A DNA stretch of 64,000 nucleotides from Limnohabitans curvus (GCF_003063475.1 NZ_NESP01000001.1:2728001-2792000); one strand, 5' to 3'; positions 1 to 9,205 are shown, numbered from the stretch's first letter. The notes: generated by a model not told the origin, from the sequence alone. Numbers and translations are program-made.

Positions 1-606
1 AAGCTCATCGTGTCGATTGGTCGCGTGCCGAACACGATTGGTTTGAATGCCGAAGCCATTGGCTTGGCAGTAGACGAGCGTGGCGCCATTGTGGTGGACG
101 GCGATTGCAAAACCAACGTTCCTGGCGTGTGGGCGGTGGGCGACGTGGTGCGTGGCCCGATGCTCGCGCACAAAGCCGAAGAAGAAGGCGTTGCCGTGGC
201 CGAGCGTATCGCTGGTCAACACGGTCACGTCAACTTCAACACCATCCCTTGGGTCATCTACACCAGCCCCGAAATCGCTTGGGTGGGCCGCACTGAGCAG
301 CAGCTCAAGGCCGATGGCGTGGCTTACAAAGCTGGCACATTCCCGTTCCTCGCGAACGGCCGTGCGCGCGCTTTGGGCGACACCACCGGTATGGTGAAGT
401 TCTTGGCCGATGCCACGACCGACGAAATCTTGGGCGTGCATATGGTGGGCCCACAGGTGTCAGAGTTGATCTCTGAAGCCGTGGTGGCGATGGAATTCAA
501 GGCATCAGCCGAAGACATCGCACGTATTTGCCACGCTCATCCATCTTTGAGCGAAGCGACCAAAGAAGCTGCTTTGGCAGTGGACAAACGCACGTTGAAC
601 TTCTAA
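1..606 (+). CDS. lpdA: Dihydrolipoyl dehydrogenase (E3), 3' part
   Basis: The reading frame is open from the first base, so the gene begins upstream of the window; about 200 C-terminal residues are present. E3 is the FAD flavoprotein that reoxidises dihydrolipoamide in the 2-oxoglutarate or pyruvate dehydrogenase complex. Visible features are the FAD-binding stretch around [19 protein letters not shown], the dimerisation domain, and the catalytic His-Glu pair in HAHPSLSE near the end. Which complex it serves cannot be told because the upstream genes are missing. A strong terminator follows, so it is probably the last gene of its operon. Family assignment is secure. Confidence 0.93.
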   Translation, partial: KLIVSIGRVPNTIGLNAEAIGLAVDERGAIVVDGDCKTNVPGVWAVGDVVRGPMLAHKAEEEGVAVAERIAGQHGHVNFNTIPWVIYTSPEIAWVGRTEQQLKADGVAYKAGTFPFLANGRARALGDTTGMVKFLADATTDEILGVHMVGPQVSELISEAVVAMEFKASAEDIARICHAHPSLSEATKEAALAVDKRTLNF

Positions 607-629
607 TCAATTTCAACCGCTTTGCGTCT

Positions 630-660
630 AAAAAGCCCGTTGGTAACAGCGGGCTTTTTT
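630..660 (+). terminator. Rho-independent terminator after lpdA
   Basis: AAAAAGCCCG and CGGGCTTTTTT form a stem around a short TTGGTAACAG-type loop and end in a T run. It lies 24 bp after the lpdA stop codon and before zapE, so it separates the two transcription units. Confidence 0.85.
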
Positions 661-685
661 CATGGGCAAGGCACAATAGAGGCCT

Positions 686-1795
686 ATGTCAGTCAACCAG
701 CCCGTTCATCAAAATTACCTCAAAGAACTCGAAATTCGAGGCTTTCAAAGTGACCCTGCGCAGTTGCGCGCCATCGATGCGTTAGAGCGTTGTGCTGCCG
801 AGTGGGCTGCATACAAAGAGAAGCGTTCGAACTCACTGAAGAAGTTGGTGAACCGGCCTGCCATTCCACGCGGTGTGTATATGTTTGGCGGGGTGGGGCG
901 TGGCAAAAGTTTTTTGATGGATTGCTTTTTTGAAGCGGTGCCCATCAAACGCAAAACCCGTTTGCATTTTCACGAGTTCATGCGCGAGGTTCACCGCGAG
1001 CTGCGTGAGTTGCAAGGCACAGTGAACCCACTCGATGTGTTGGGCAAACAAATGTCCAAACGCTATAAGCTGATTTGCTTTGACGAATTCCATGTGGCCG
1101 ACATCACCGATGCCATGATCTTGCATCGCTTGCTGGATGCCTTGTTTGACAACGGCGTGGGCTTCGTGACCACCTCTAACTTCAAGCCTGACGACTTGTA
1201 CCCTGGCGGTATGCACCGCGACCGCATCATGCCTGCGATTGCGCTGCTCAACAAAGAGCTGGAAGTCATCAACGTGGACAACGGCACAGACTACCGCCGC
1301 AGAACGTTAGAGCAAGTCGAGTTGTACTTGCGTCCCTTGGGTGAGAAGGCCGATGCGGCCATGACCGATGCCTTTAACCGCTTGGCCGAATGTCAAGACG
1401 AAGACCCGGTGCTGCACATCGAGGCGCGTCAAATCAAAGCACGTCGCCGAGCCGGTGGTGTGGTGTGGTTTGACTTCAAAGATTTGTGTGGCGGCCCGCG
1501 TTCACAAAACGACTATTTGGAAATTGCCAGCCAGTTTCACACGGTCTTGTTGAGCGACGTGCCTCAAATGCCTGTTAATAAAGCGGCCGAGGCTCGTCGC
1601 TTCACGTGGTTGGTTGATGTGTTGTATGACCGTCGCGTCAAGCTGATGCTGTCAGCGGCTGTGACACCTGAAGAGTTGTACACCGAAGGCCCCATGTCGC
1701 ATGAGTTTCCTCGCACGGTGTCGCGTTTGAACGAGATGCAATCGGCCGAGTTTTTGGCACTGGAGCGTCGCACGGTGGATACGGGGTTGACATGA
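686..1795 (+). CDS. zapE: Cell division protein ZapE (AFG1-like ATPase)
   Basis: This 369-residue protein belongs to the AFG1/ZapE P-loop ATPase family, whose E. coli member associates with the Z-ring and is needed under low-oxygen or heat stress. Walker A is GGVGRGKS at residues 68-75; Walker B is in LICFDEFHVADITDA, typical of the family. Length is normal for the family. The gene follows a terminator, and a CACAAT-like -10 lies just upstream near 671-676, so it may start a new unit. Its stop overlaps the next start by 4 bp (ATGA), implying translational coupling to the unknown secreted protein. Confidence 0.92.
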   Translation: MSVNQPVHQNYLKELEIRGFQSDPAQLRAIDALERCAAEWAAYKEKRSNSLKKLVNRPAIPRGVYMFGGVGRGKSFLMDCFFEAVPIKRKTRLHFHEFMREVHRELRELQGTVNPLDVLGKQMSKRYKLICFDEFHVADITDAMILHRLLDALFDNGVGFVTTSNFKPDDLYPGGMHRDRIMPAIALLNKELEVINVDNGTDYRRRTLEQVELYLRPLGEKADAAMTDAFNRLAECQDEDPVLHIEARQIKARRRAGGVVWFDFKDLCGGPRSQNDYLEIASQFHTVLLSDVPQMPVNKAAEARRFTWLVDVLYDRRVKLMLSAAVTPEELYTEGPMSHEFPRTVSRLNEMQSAEFLALERRTVDTGLT

Positions 1796-2394
1796 AGAAA
1801 ATGTTTTTTTCTTTGCTGGCATGCGTTTGCGTGACTGCATGGTGTGTTGAACCTTCGGTGAATGCCGCTGCGCCAGCATCTGGCGTGGTCGCGAGTCAGC
1901 CCTTGTCTGGTTTTCCATCGGATGCCGAACGCAACGAAGAACGCGTCCGCTTGACACGTGAACGCCAAGCACTCGAAGACAAATACAGACAAGAGATGAA
2001 GCTGTGCTACCAAAACTTTGATGTCAACAGCTGCCGCTTGCAAGCGCGTGATCGACGCATTGAAGCAGACACCGCTTTGCGCAAACAAGAGCTACGTTTC
2101 AACGCGCAAGAGCGTCAAATTCATGCCGACGAAGCCCGCCGTAGTTTGGCTGATCGCAACAGCGAAGCGTCGCAAAAGAAAGCCCAAGCTGAACGTGCAG
2201 CATCTATTGCCGCTTCGAAAGAACGTGCAGATGCCAACGCACAAAAGCAAATCGACCATGCCTTGCAAGGTACCAAGCGTGGTGACTATGAGCAAAAGCA
2301 GCGGGAAGCTGTGCAACGTCGTGCCGACGCTGAAAAGAAACTCCGCGAACGTAACAAAGAACCAGCAGCACCGCTGCCTGTGCCAGGCCAATGA
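1792..2394 (+). CDS. Secreted coiled-coil protein of unknown function
   Basis: I do not recognise a family for this 200-residue protein. A signal peptide (MKKMFFSLLACVCVTAWC, then small residues) is followed from about residue 40 to 185 by a highly charged, Arg/Glu/Gln/Ala-rich stretch that should be a long helix or coiled coil. Two cysteines (LCYQNFDVNSC) could form a disulfide. The tail is proline-rich. It overlaps zapE upstream and the helicase downstream by 4 bp each (ATGA both times), so it is translated as part of a three-gene unit. A periplasmic location is inferred from the signal peptide only. Confidence 0.8.
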   Translation: MKKMFFSLLACVCVTAWCVEPSVNAAAPASGVVASQPLSGFPSDAERNEERVRLTRERQALEDKYRQEMKLCYQNFDVNSCRLQARDRRIEADTALRKQELRFNAQERQIHADEARRSLADRNSEASQKKAQAERAASIAASKERADANAQKQIDHALQGTKRGDYEQKQREAVQRRADAEKKLRERNKEPAAPLPVPGQ

Positions 2395-4574
2395 GCCACC
2401 CCTTGCGTGATTTGGTGCAAGAAGCGTTTGCACCTTTAGGCGTGCTGGCTCGCGCCACCGATCAATTCAGTCCACGCCAAGGTCAGACCGACATGGCCCT
2501 GGCCGTGGCCGATGTGGTGGCGCACGGCGGCAGCTTGGTGGTGGAGGCGGGTACAGGTGTAGGTAAAACCTTTGCGTACCTGGTGCCTGCGCTATTGAGT
2601 GGTGAGCGCGTGTTGCTCTCGACCGCGACAAAGGCCTTGCAAGACCAGCTGTACGCACGCGATTTGCCGCGCTTGGTACAAGCGCTTAACTTACCCATTC
2701 GCTTGGCCTTGCTCAAAGGTCGCTCCAGCTACTTGTGTACCCACCGCATGGAACTGGCGCGACGTGACACGCAGATACCTGATCGCCATACCGTGCACTT
2801 GTTGTCGCGTGTGGAAACGTGGTCGCTCAGCACCCGCACGGGTGACTTGGCCGAGCTGCCCGGCTTGGACGAACGCTCGCCCTTGATCCCACTCATCACC
2901 TCTAACCGCGAGAACTGTTTGGGCTCGCAATGCCCCAAGTTCAAAACCTGTCACGTCAATGCGGCGCGTCGCGAAGCGTTGGGTGCCGATGTGGTGGTCA
3001 TCAACCACCATTTGTTTTTTGCCGACATGGCGGTGCGCGAAACAGGCATGGCTGAATTGCTACCCAGTGTGCGTGTGGTCATCTTTGACGAAGCGCATCA
3101 GCTCAACGAAGTGGGGGTGAACTTCTTAGGCCATCAACTTGGCACAGCCCAGCTGCTGGATGTGACCCGCGACATGCTGGCCACCGGTTTGCAATTGGCA
3201 CGCGGTTTGGCCGACTGGCAAGACGTGTGTTCTGGTTTGGAACGCGCCGCACGAGAGTTGCGCCTCATCGGTGGCAAGCGACCTGGCGCTGTGAAATTGC
3301 GCTGGACCGAAGATGCGCCAGAGGGCATTCACCCTGGTGTGTGGGAGCAGTCCTTGCAAGATGTGGGCGCAGCCTGCGTGCAGGCGCTGCAAGCTTTAGA
3401 CACCGTGAGCGAAATTGCGCCCGACTTCATGCGCTTGCATGACCGTGTGGCCGAAATCGCCAAGCGTGTGGATGCCTTCTTGAACCCATGTGCGCCCGAT
3501 GCCGTGCGTTGGATGGATGTGAGCGCCTCACAAATGCGCTTGATGGAAGCGCCACTCGACATCGCGCAAACCGTGCGCGAGCGTTTGATGAAGCAAGCCT
3601 CGGTGATTGCCGACGATGTCAACCCAGAAGAGCCACCGCCTTGGCATGACGAGCCATCGCTGGAAGAAACCTTCGTGGCACATCACGACGCCGATAGCGC
3701 CACGCACGAAGACGATGCAACGGCATCGCCTTTTGACGGCGCTTTTCCGATGCGCCCCGTCGAGGACGCACGTCCACGCAGTTGGGTCTTCACGTCCGCC
3801 ACGTTGGGGGATGACCCGCGCTTGCGTTGGTTCACCGAGCCTTGTGGCTTAGAGTCGGCCACGGTCTTGCGTGTGAGCAGCCCGTTTGATTACCCTGCGC
3901 AAGCCTCTCTTTATGTGCCGCGTGACATCGTGCGCCCGAATGACCCCGCGCACAGCGCGCAAGTGGCCACCATTGCCAGCGATGCCGTGCGCCGCTTGGG
4001 TGGCCGCACTTTGGTGCTCACCACCACGCTGCGTGCTTTGCGTGCGATTGGCGATGTGATGAAGCAGCAGCTTGAAGGCTCAGCCATCGAAGTGTTGGTG
4101 CAGGGCGAATGGCCCAAGCGCCATTTGATGGAGCGTTTTCGCGAAGGTGCAAAAGTCGGTGAGGGCGGTTGCGTATTGGTGGCCTCAGCCACCTTCTGGG
4201 AGGGTTTTGATGTGCCGGGCGATGCGCTGCAGCTCGTGGTCATCGACAAACTGCCGTTTCCGCCACCCAATGACCCCTTGGTCGAAGCGCGCACCAAGCG
4301 CCTAGAAGCGCAAGGCCGCAGCCCGTTCAACGATTACTTTGTGCCAGAGGCTGTGGTGGCGCTGAAGCAGGGGGCCGGTCGATTGATTCGTACCGAATCA
4401 GACCAAGGCGTCTTGGTGTTGTGTGACAACCGCTTGGTCACCACTGGCTATGGCCGTCGGTTGATTGCGGCTTTGCCGCCGATGCGTCCACTGCAAACGG
4501 CGCAAGACTTGGCTCAAGCTTTAGATGCGTTGAGCCAAGACCTTATTTCCAAAACTTCCACCACGACTTTTTAG
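2391..4574 (+). CDS. ATP-dependent DNA helicase, DinG/YoaA family
   Basis: A 727-residue XPD-like superfamily 2 helicase. Walker A (VEAGTGVGKT) ends at residue 60, the DEAH box is in VVIFDEAHQ, and the C-terminal helicase motifs include SATFWEGFDVPG and QGAGRLIRT. Four cysteines between motif Ia and the DEAH box (YLCTH, then NCLGSQCPKFKTC) match the iron-sulfur cluster site of the family. These enzymes unwind 5'-3' and help resolve replication-transcription conflicts or replication damage. The gene is coupled to the upstream secreted protein by ATGA. Its last 32 bp overlap the 3' end of bamD on the opposite strand. Confidence 0.92.
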   Translation: MSHPLRDLVQEAFAPLGVLARATDQFSPRQGQTDMALAVADVVAHGGSLVVEAGTGVGKTFAYLVPALLSGERVLLSTATKALQDQLYARDLPRLVQALNLPIRLALLKGRSSYLCTHRMELARRDTQIPDRHTVHLLSRVETWSLSTRTGDLAELPGLDERSPLIPLITSNRENCLGSQCPKFKTCHVNAARREALGADVVVINHHLFFADMAVRETGMAELLPSVRVVIFDEAHQLNEVGVNFLGHQLGTAQLLDVTRDMLATGLQLARGLADWQDVCSGLERAARELRLIGGKRPGAVKLRWTEDAPEGIHPGVWEQSLQDVGAACVQALQALDTVSEIAPDFMRLHDRVAEIAKRVDAFLNPCAPDAVRWMDVSASQMRLMEAPLDIAQTVRERLMKQASVIADDVNPEEPPPWHDEPSLEETFVAHHDADSATHEDDATASPFDGAFPMRPVEDARPRSWVFTSATLGDDPRLRWFTEPCGLESATVLRVSSPFDYPAQASLYVPRDIVRPNDPAHSAQVATIASDAVRRLGGRTLVLTTTLRALRAIGDVMKQQLEGSAIEVLVQGEWPKRHLMERFREGAKVGEGGCVLVASATFWEGFDVPGDALQLVVIDKLPFPPPNDPLVEARTKRLEAQGRSPFNDYFVPEAVVALKQGAGRLIRTESDQGVLVLCDNRLVTTGYGRRLIAALPPMRPLQTAQDLAQALDALSQDLISKTSTTTF

Positions 4575-5355
4575 TCACGGCGCGTTCTGGGTACAACAAC
4601 GCGGAGTTAGGGTAGGTGGTTTCCAACACGCGTTTGGTGTCGTCACGCAATTGGTTCAAGCCCAGCTTGTCGTAGGACTGAACCATGATGAACAAAGCTT
4701 CTTCCACGGCTGGCACGTCGCGGTATTCCTGTACCGTGGTTTGTGCGCGGTTGATGGCGGCAACATAAGCGCCGCGTTGGTAGTAAAAACGGGCCACGTG
4801 AACATCTGAACGCGCCAGCGAGTTTTTGATGAACGCCATGCGCAAGCGCGCGTCAGCAGCGTACTTTGAGTCAGGAAAGCGAACCACCAGTTCACGGAAA
4901 GCTTCAAACGATTCTTTCGCTTGCTTGGGGTCACGCTCAGCCAAATCTTGTTCGGCCCATGAGGACAACAAGCCCAAGTTGTCGTTGAAGTTCACCAAAC
5001 CTTTGAGGTACAGCGCATAGTCCAACGCGGGGCTGGCAGGGTGGAGTTTGATGAAACGGTCGAGTGTGGCCACGGCCTGCACAGGCTCGTTGGTTTTGTA
5101 TTGCGCCCAGGCTTTGTCAAGCTGCGCTTGCTGAGCGAGCGGCGTGCCTGCTGCACGACCTTCGAGCTTTTCGTACATGCCAATGGCTTTGTCGTAGCCA
5201 CCCGCCGCCATTTCGTCTTTGGCTTCGTTGTAGAGCTTGTCATTGCTCCAATCTTTGGTGGGATCGTAGTTGCTGTCGGCGCATCCTGTGAAAAGAATAG
5301 CCGTAGACAGGCCGATGGCCATCCACACAGTCGATAATTTGAGTCGTAACACCAC
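4543..5355 (-). CDS. bamD: Outer membrane assembly lipoprotein BamD
   Basis: BamD (ComL/YfiO) is an essential TPR lipoprotein of the BAM complex that folds outer-membrane beta-barrel proteins with BamA. The 270-residue product has a lipobox ending at Cys25 (LFTGC) and then tetratricopeptide repeats across the mature part, as expected. It starts at tandem GTG codons, with GAGG about 8 bp upstream. Its start lies only 11 bp from the rluD start on the other strand, so the two promoters must overlap the opposing coding regions. The 3' end overlaps the helicase gene by 32 bp. Confidence 0.94.
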   Translation of the reverse strand: MVLRLKLSTVWMAIGLSTAILFTGCADSNYDPTKDWSNDKLYNEAKDEMAAGGYDKAIGMYEKLEGRAAGTPLAQQAQLDKAWAQYKTNEPVQAVATLDRFIKLHPASPALDYALYLKGLVNFNDNLGLLSSWAEQDLAERDPKQAKESFEAFRELVVRFPDSKYAADARLRMAFIKNSLARSDVHVARFYYQRGAYVAAINRAQTTVQEYRDVPAVEEALFIMVQSYDKLGLNQLRDDTKRVLETTYPNSALLYPERAVTKKSWWKFWK

Positions 5356-5366
5356 AGGTCAACCTC

Positions 5367-6410
5367 TTGAAGCAAAGTCAAACCATTCTATCGGCTCAGC
5401 CGCCATCCACAGCGCCCTTGCAGGAGGATGTTTTGCTCGATGAGCATGTCGACCTCATTGACGGTCCCGAGGTGGAAACCCGCGAACTCGTCATTCCCAG
5501 TGATTTGCACGGCGAACGCCTTGACCGTGCTTTGGCTGTGTTGCTGCCCGAGTTCTCTCGCAGCTTCTCGCAGCAGCTGCTCAGTGAGGGGTGTGTGAGC
5601 TGTGTGGTGCCCACGCCTCGCGTGATGACCAAGGCCTCGGCCAAGGTGCGCATGGGCGAGCGTTACCAGCTCATCTTGAAACCCACACCGCAAAGCCAAG
5701 CCTTCAAGCCCGAAGATATTCCGTTGGATGTGATCTACGAAGACGAAGACCTGCGCGTGCTCTTCAAGCCGGCTGGCTTGGTGGTCCACCCCGCACCAGG
5801 CAACTGGAGTGGCACGTTGCTCAATGGTTTGTTGGCCTTAGACCCGCAAGCGGTCATGTTGCCCCGTGCAGGCATCGTGCACCGCTTAGACAAAGACACC
5901 AGCGGCTTGATGATCGTGGCGCGCACCCGCCGCGCGATGGATGCCTTGGTGGCCATGATTGCTGAGCGCGAAGTCCACCGTGAATATTTGGCCGTCGCGT
6001 ATCGCAAATGGAGTGGCACACCGGTGCGCGACATTGTGGCTGCGATTGGCCGCGACTACCGCAACCGCTTACGCATGGCTGTGGTCGACCTCGAGCGCTT
6101 GCCCGGCAAAGAAGCCCACACCACGTTTGAGTGCCTGAGCAGCCAAGAGGAAGCCTGTTTGGTGCAGTGCACCTTGCACACGGGCCGTACACATCAAATC
6201 CGTGTCCACATGGCGCACTTTGGCCATCCGCTGGTGGGCGACTCGCTCTACGCTGGCCCCATGACCTTGGGCATTGACCGCCAAGCTTTGCACGCATTCC
6301 GTTTGAGCTTTGACCACCCCATCACGGGCGAGTCCCTGAAGTTTGAAGCGCCGCTGCCTGACGATATGGTCAATTTGCTGGCGGGTTTGGGCCTGAAGCG
6401 CCCCGAATAA
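5367..6410 (+). CDS. rluD: 23S rRNA pseudouridine synthase RluD
   Basis: RluD converts U1911, U1915 and U1917 of helix 69 in 23S rRNA to pseudouridine. The 347-residue product has an N-terminal S4 RNA-binding domain (GERLDRALAVLLPEFSRS) and the RluA-family catalytic motif HRLDKDTSGL with its aspartate, followed by LHTGRTHQIRVH. The annotated start is TTG; no in-frame ATG exists before the S4 domain, so the true start could be somewhat further in. It is divergent from bamD, an arrangement common in betaproteobacteria. Confidence 0.93.
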   Translation: MKQSQTILSAQPPSTAPLQEDVLLDEHVDLIDGPEVETRELVIPSDLHGERLDRALAVLLPEFSRSFSQQLLSEGCVSCVVPTPRVMTKASAKVRMGERYQLILKPTPQSQAFKPEDIPLDVIYEDEDLRVLFKPAGLVVHPAPGNWSGTLLNGLLALDPQAVMLPRAGIVHRLDKDTSGLMIVARTRRAMDALVAMIAEREVHREYLAVAYRKWSGTPVRDIVAAIGRDYRNRLRMAVVDLERLPGKEAHTTFECLSSQEEACLVQCTLHTGRTHQIRVHMAHFGHPLVGDSLYAGPMTLGIDRQALHAFRLSFDHPITGESLKFEAPLPDDMVNLLAGLGLKRPE

Positions 6411-6564
6411 GCTTTTTAGCCTTCTCCGTTATAATATGAGCTCACGCTTGTGAAAGCGGTGAGCCCTTTGGTTCTGACTTCGGCAATGCCCCGCGTTGCC
6501 CTTACCTGCCTCGAGATGAATTTTCGTAGGCCTTTTCCTCGACCCTTGACCCGGAACTCTCACG
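6411..6564 (+). promoter_or_regulatory. Promoter and structured leader of scpB-rluB
   Basis: A consensus TATAAT lies at 6430-6435; no convincing -35 is visible. If it is used, transcription would start near 6443 and give a leader of about 120 nt before scpB. The region holds two inverted repeats: 6440-6464 (GCTCAC-GCTT/AAGC-GTGAGC with one bulged base, overlapping the expected start site) and 6482-6500 (GGCAA/TTGCC). No riboswitch class is recognised. Confidence 0.4.
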
Positions 6565-7302
6565 ATGAACACCGTGGATGCCAAGCGCGTACTTGAGACC
6601 GCCCTGATTTGTTCGCACCAACCGATTCAGATTCGCGATTTGCGCGTGCTGTTCTCTGACGCCTTGGGCGCAGACACCATTCGCACCTTGCTCGAAGAGT
6701 TGCAGCTCGATTGGGCGCAACGTGGCGTTGAGCTGGTGCAAGTGGCCACCGGTTGGCGCTTCCAAAGCCGCCCAGAAATGCGCGAGTATTTGGACCGTCT
6801 GAACCCCGAGAAGCCTCCTAAATACTCACGCGCCGTGATGGAAACCTTGGCCATCATTGCCTACCGCCAGCCCGTGACCCGTGGTGACATGGAAGACGTG
6901 CGCGGGGTGACCATCAACTCATTGGTCCTCAAACAACTCGAAGACCGCGGCTGGGTTGAAGTCATTGGCCACCGCGAAACCGTGGGCCGTCCTTCTTTGT
7001 ACGCCACCACGCGTCAGTTTTTGGACGACCTGGGCTTGGCCTCGCTCGACCAACTGCCCGTGTATGACAGCGCCCAAGCGCAAGCCAACGCCTTTGCCCG
7101 CTTGGGTGAAGACGATCCATCGTTGCAAATGGACATGGCCCTCGAGTCCGCTGAGTCAGTTGAAATCACAACGCCTGCCGAAGGCAATGCGGCTGAAGTG
7201 GCAACCCAAGCCCCGACGGCTCTCAGCGACGAAGCCCCTATTTTTGAACTTTCCTCACCCAGAGACCCCGCCCCAACCGGCGACGACACGCATGAACACT
7301 AA
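6565..7302 (+). CDS. scpB: Segregation and condensation protein B
   Basis: ScpB is the winged-helix subunit that binds ScpA and the SMC ATPase in the bacterial condensin. The core is typical (KYSRAVMETLAIIAYRQPVTRG, then RGVTINSLVLKQLEDRGWVEVIGHRE). The product has 245 residues, with an acidic, low-complexity tail after about residue 170. The 3' end overlaps rluB by 11 bp, indicating co-expression. scpA and smc are not in the window. Confidence 0.93.
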   Translation: MNTVDAKRVLETALICSHQPIQIRDLRVLFSDALGADTIRTLLEELQLDWAQRGVELVQVATGWRFQSRPEMREYLDRLNPEKPPKYSRAVMETLAIIAYRQPVTRGDMEDVRGVTINSLVLKQLEDRGWVEVIGHRETVGRPSLYATTRQFLDDLGLASLDQLPVYDSAQAQANAFARLGEDDPSLQMDMALESAESVEITTPAEGNAAEVATQAPTALSDEAPIFELSSPRDPAPTGDDTHEH

Positions 7303-8614
7303 ACACCACGACCTGGGTGGCAAGCCAACCGAAGCACACGACGAGTTCTTGGACGACGACGAAACCGTTTTTGATTTTGACGATGTGGTCTCAGGCGAGT
7401 TCGATGCTGAACTCATTCGCGCTGAAGCCGCACCCGAAAAACGTGTGTTGTTGCCACAACCCGAATCGCCTAAGTTGCACAAAGTCTTGGCCCAGTCGGG
7501 CTTGGGCTCACGCATCGAGATGGAGCGCCTGATTGCCGAAGGCCATGTGGCTGTCAACAACGAAGTGGCCCACGTGGGCCAACGCGTGCAGTTTGGTGAC
7601 CAAATCAAGGTCAATGGCCGTCAGCTCAAGGTGCGCATTGCGCCGCCGCCACCGCGCGTCATCGCGTACCACAAGCCTGCTGGCGAAGTGGTGACCACCG
7701 ATGACCCACAAAACCGTCCCACCGTGTTCCGCCGGTTGCCACGCCTGTACCAAGGCAAATGGCAATCTGTGGGCCGTTTGGACTTGAACACCGAAGGCTT
7801 GTTGCTGTTCACCAGCTCGGGCGAACTGGCCAACCAGCTGATGCACCCACGCTTTGGCTTGCAACGCGAATACGCGGTGCGCTCGCTGGGCAAGCTCAGC
7901 AAAGACCAAAAAGAACAACTCATCACTGGCATTCAACTCGACGACGGTCCCGCCCAATTTGGCTCGATCGAAGAGGGCGGCGGCGAGGGCTCCAACTGTT
8001 GGTACCGCGTCACGATTTCTGAAGGTCGCAACCGCGAAGTGCGCCGCATGTTCGAAGCTGTCGGCCACGCTGTCAGCCGTTTGATTCGCATCCGTTACGG
8101 CGCCATGGTATTGCCACGCGGCTTGAAGCGTGGCGCCTTTGTGGAGTTGGGCGAGCGCGACATTCGCGCCTTGATGGAAGCTGCCGGCGCCGAGGCGCCG
8201 ATGCAAAGCGGCCCCTCACGCCATGACCGCAGCGAGCGCGCCAACAGCCGCCGTCGCGGCAACAGCATTGGCCCACGTCCATCCACACCACGCGCGGCCG
8301 AAGAGCGCAGTGGCCCCGAACGTTTGGTTCGCACCGAGCGCCGCCGCGGTGGCAAGCCGCCAGAGCGTGCACCGCAGCCAGATCCGATGCAAACCTCGGT
8401 GGGCTACATCGGTGCAGACAGCTATGCCGAGGAGCGTCAACGCAAAAAAGATGGCCAAAAAGCCTTCAAGGCCGGCTTGGTCGGTGGTCCACGTCCGTCA
8501 AGCAGTGCTGCGCCACGACGCGGCGGTTCTGCAGGCGGTAGCTTCGGCGGTGGCCGCTCAGGTGGCGGTAATAGCGGCGGTGCGGGTGGCAACCGTGGTC
8601 GAGGTGGCCGATAA
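7292..8614 (+). CDS. rluB: 23S rRNA pseudouridine synthase RluB
   Basis: RluB modifies U2605 of 23S rRNA. I chose the ATG at 7292 (440 residues) rather than an open extension far upstream inside scpB, because the protein then begins with an acidic segment just before the S4 domain (residues about 55-115), overlaps scpB by only 11 bp, and fits the family. The catalytic region is GRLDLNTEGLLLFTSSGEL. The C-terminal 150 or so residues are Arg-, Pro- and Gly-rich and end in a GGSFGGGRSGGG-type tail. Such basic tails are usual for RluB in this order and probably bind RNA. Confidence 0.93.
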   Translation: MNTKHHDLGGKPTEAHDEFLDDDETVFDFDDVVSGEFDAELIRAEAAPEKRVLLPQPESPKLHKVLAQSGLGSRIEMERLIAEGHVAVNNEVAHVGQRVQFGDQIKVNGRQLKVRIAPPPPRVIAYHKPAGEVVTTDDPQNRPTVFRRLPRLYQGKWQSVGRLDLNTEGLLLFTSSGELANQLMHPRFGLQREYAVRSLGKLSKDQKEQLITGIQLDDGPAQFGSIEEGGGEGSNCWYRVTISEGRNREVRRMFEAVGHAVSRLIRIRYGAMVLPRGLKRGAFVELGERDIRALMEAAGAEAPMQSGPSRHDRSERANSRRRGNSIGPRPSTPRAAEERSGPERLVRTERRRGGKPPERAPQPDPMQTSVGYIGADSYAEERQRKKDGQKAFKAGLVGGPRPSSSAAPRRGGSAGGSFGGGRSGGGNSGGAGGNRGRGGR

Positions 8615-8648
8615 ATCACAGCGAAGATGCACCAAAAACGCTTGCGCG

Positions 8649-8679
8649 TTCAAGGGAAATCCCTTGAAACGGTTAAAAT
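8649..8679 (+). promoter_or_regulatory. 20-bp perfect palindrome and -10 box upstream of ndk
   Basis: TTCAAGGGA-AA-TCCCTTGAA at 8649-8668 is a perfect inverted repeat with 9-bp arms. A TAAAAT -10-like hexamer follows at 8674-8679, so the palindrome covers the -35/spacer region expected for the ndk promoter. No T run follows it, which argues against a terminator for rluB. It could be an operator; the binding protein is unknown. Confidence 0.5.
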
Positions 8680-8738
8680 AGCAGGCTACGCGCATCGCGC
8701 ACAAAATTTCAATAACAGTCAATACAGGGAAATTCCAA

Positions 8739-9161
8739 ATGACCGAACGTACTCTCTCCATCATCAAGCCAGACGCAGTTGCTAAGAACGTCATCGGCCA
8801 AATCTACGCACGTTTCGAAGCTGCTGGCTTGAAAGTTGTGGCTGCTCGCATGGCTCACCTGTCACGCGGCGAAGCTGAACAGTTCTACGCTGTGCACAAA
8901 GCACGTCCTTTCTTCAAAGATTTGGTTGACTTCATGGTCTCTGGCCCTGTCATGATCCAAGTGCTCGAAGGCGAAGGCGCTATCTTGAAAAACCGTGACT
9001 TGATGGGCGCAACTAACCCTAAAGACGCAGCGCCTGGCACCATCCGTGCTGACTTCGCTGACAGCATCGATGCCAACGCTGTGCACGGTTCTGACGCCGC
9101 TGAGACAGCCGCTGTTGAAATCGGCTTCTTCTTCGCCGGCATGAACGTTTACGGTCACTAA
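8739..9161 (+). CDS. ndk: Nucleoside diphosphate kinase
   Basis: Ndk balances nucleoside triphosphate pools by phosphate transfer through a phosphohistidine. The 140-residue product begins [12 protein letters not shown] and carries the active-site histidine in ANAVHGSDA, both diagnostic. Full family length. The gene sits just downstream of a palindrome-associated promoter and 44 bp upstream of rlmN, an arrangement conserved in many proteobacteria. Confidence 0.97.
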   Translation: MTERTLSIIKPDAVAKNVIGQIYARFEAAGLKVVAARMAHLSRGEAEQFYAVHKARPFFKDLVDFMVSGPVMIQVLEGEGAILKNRDLMGATNPKDAAPGTIRADFADSIDANAVHGSDAAETAAVEIGFFFAGMNVYGH

Positions 9162-9205
9162 GAGGCAATTGGCGTGGCTGGTCACAGCAACGCCGACGCA
9201 AAAAA

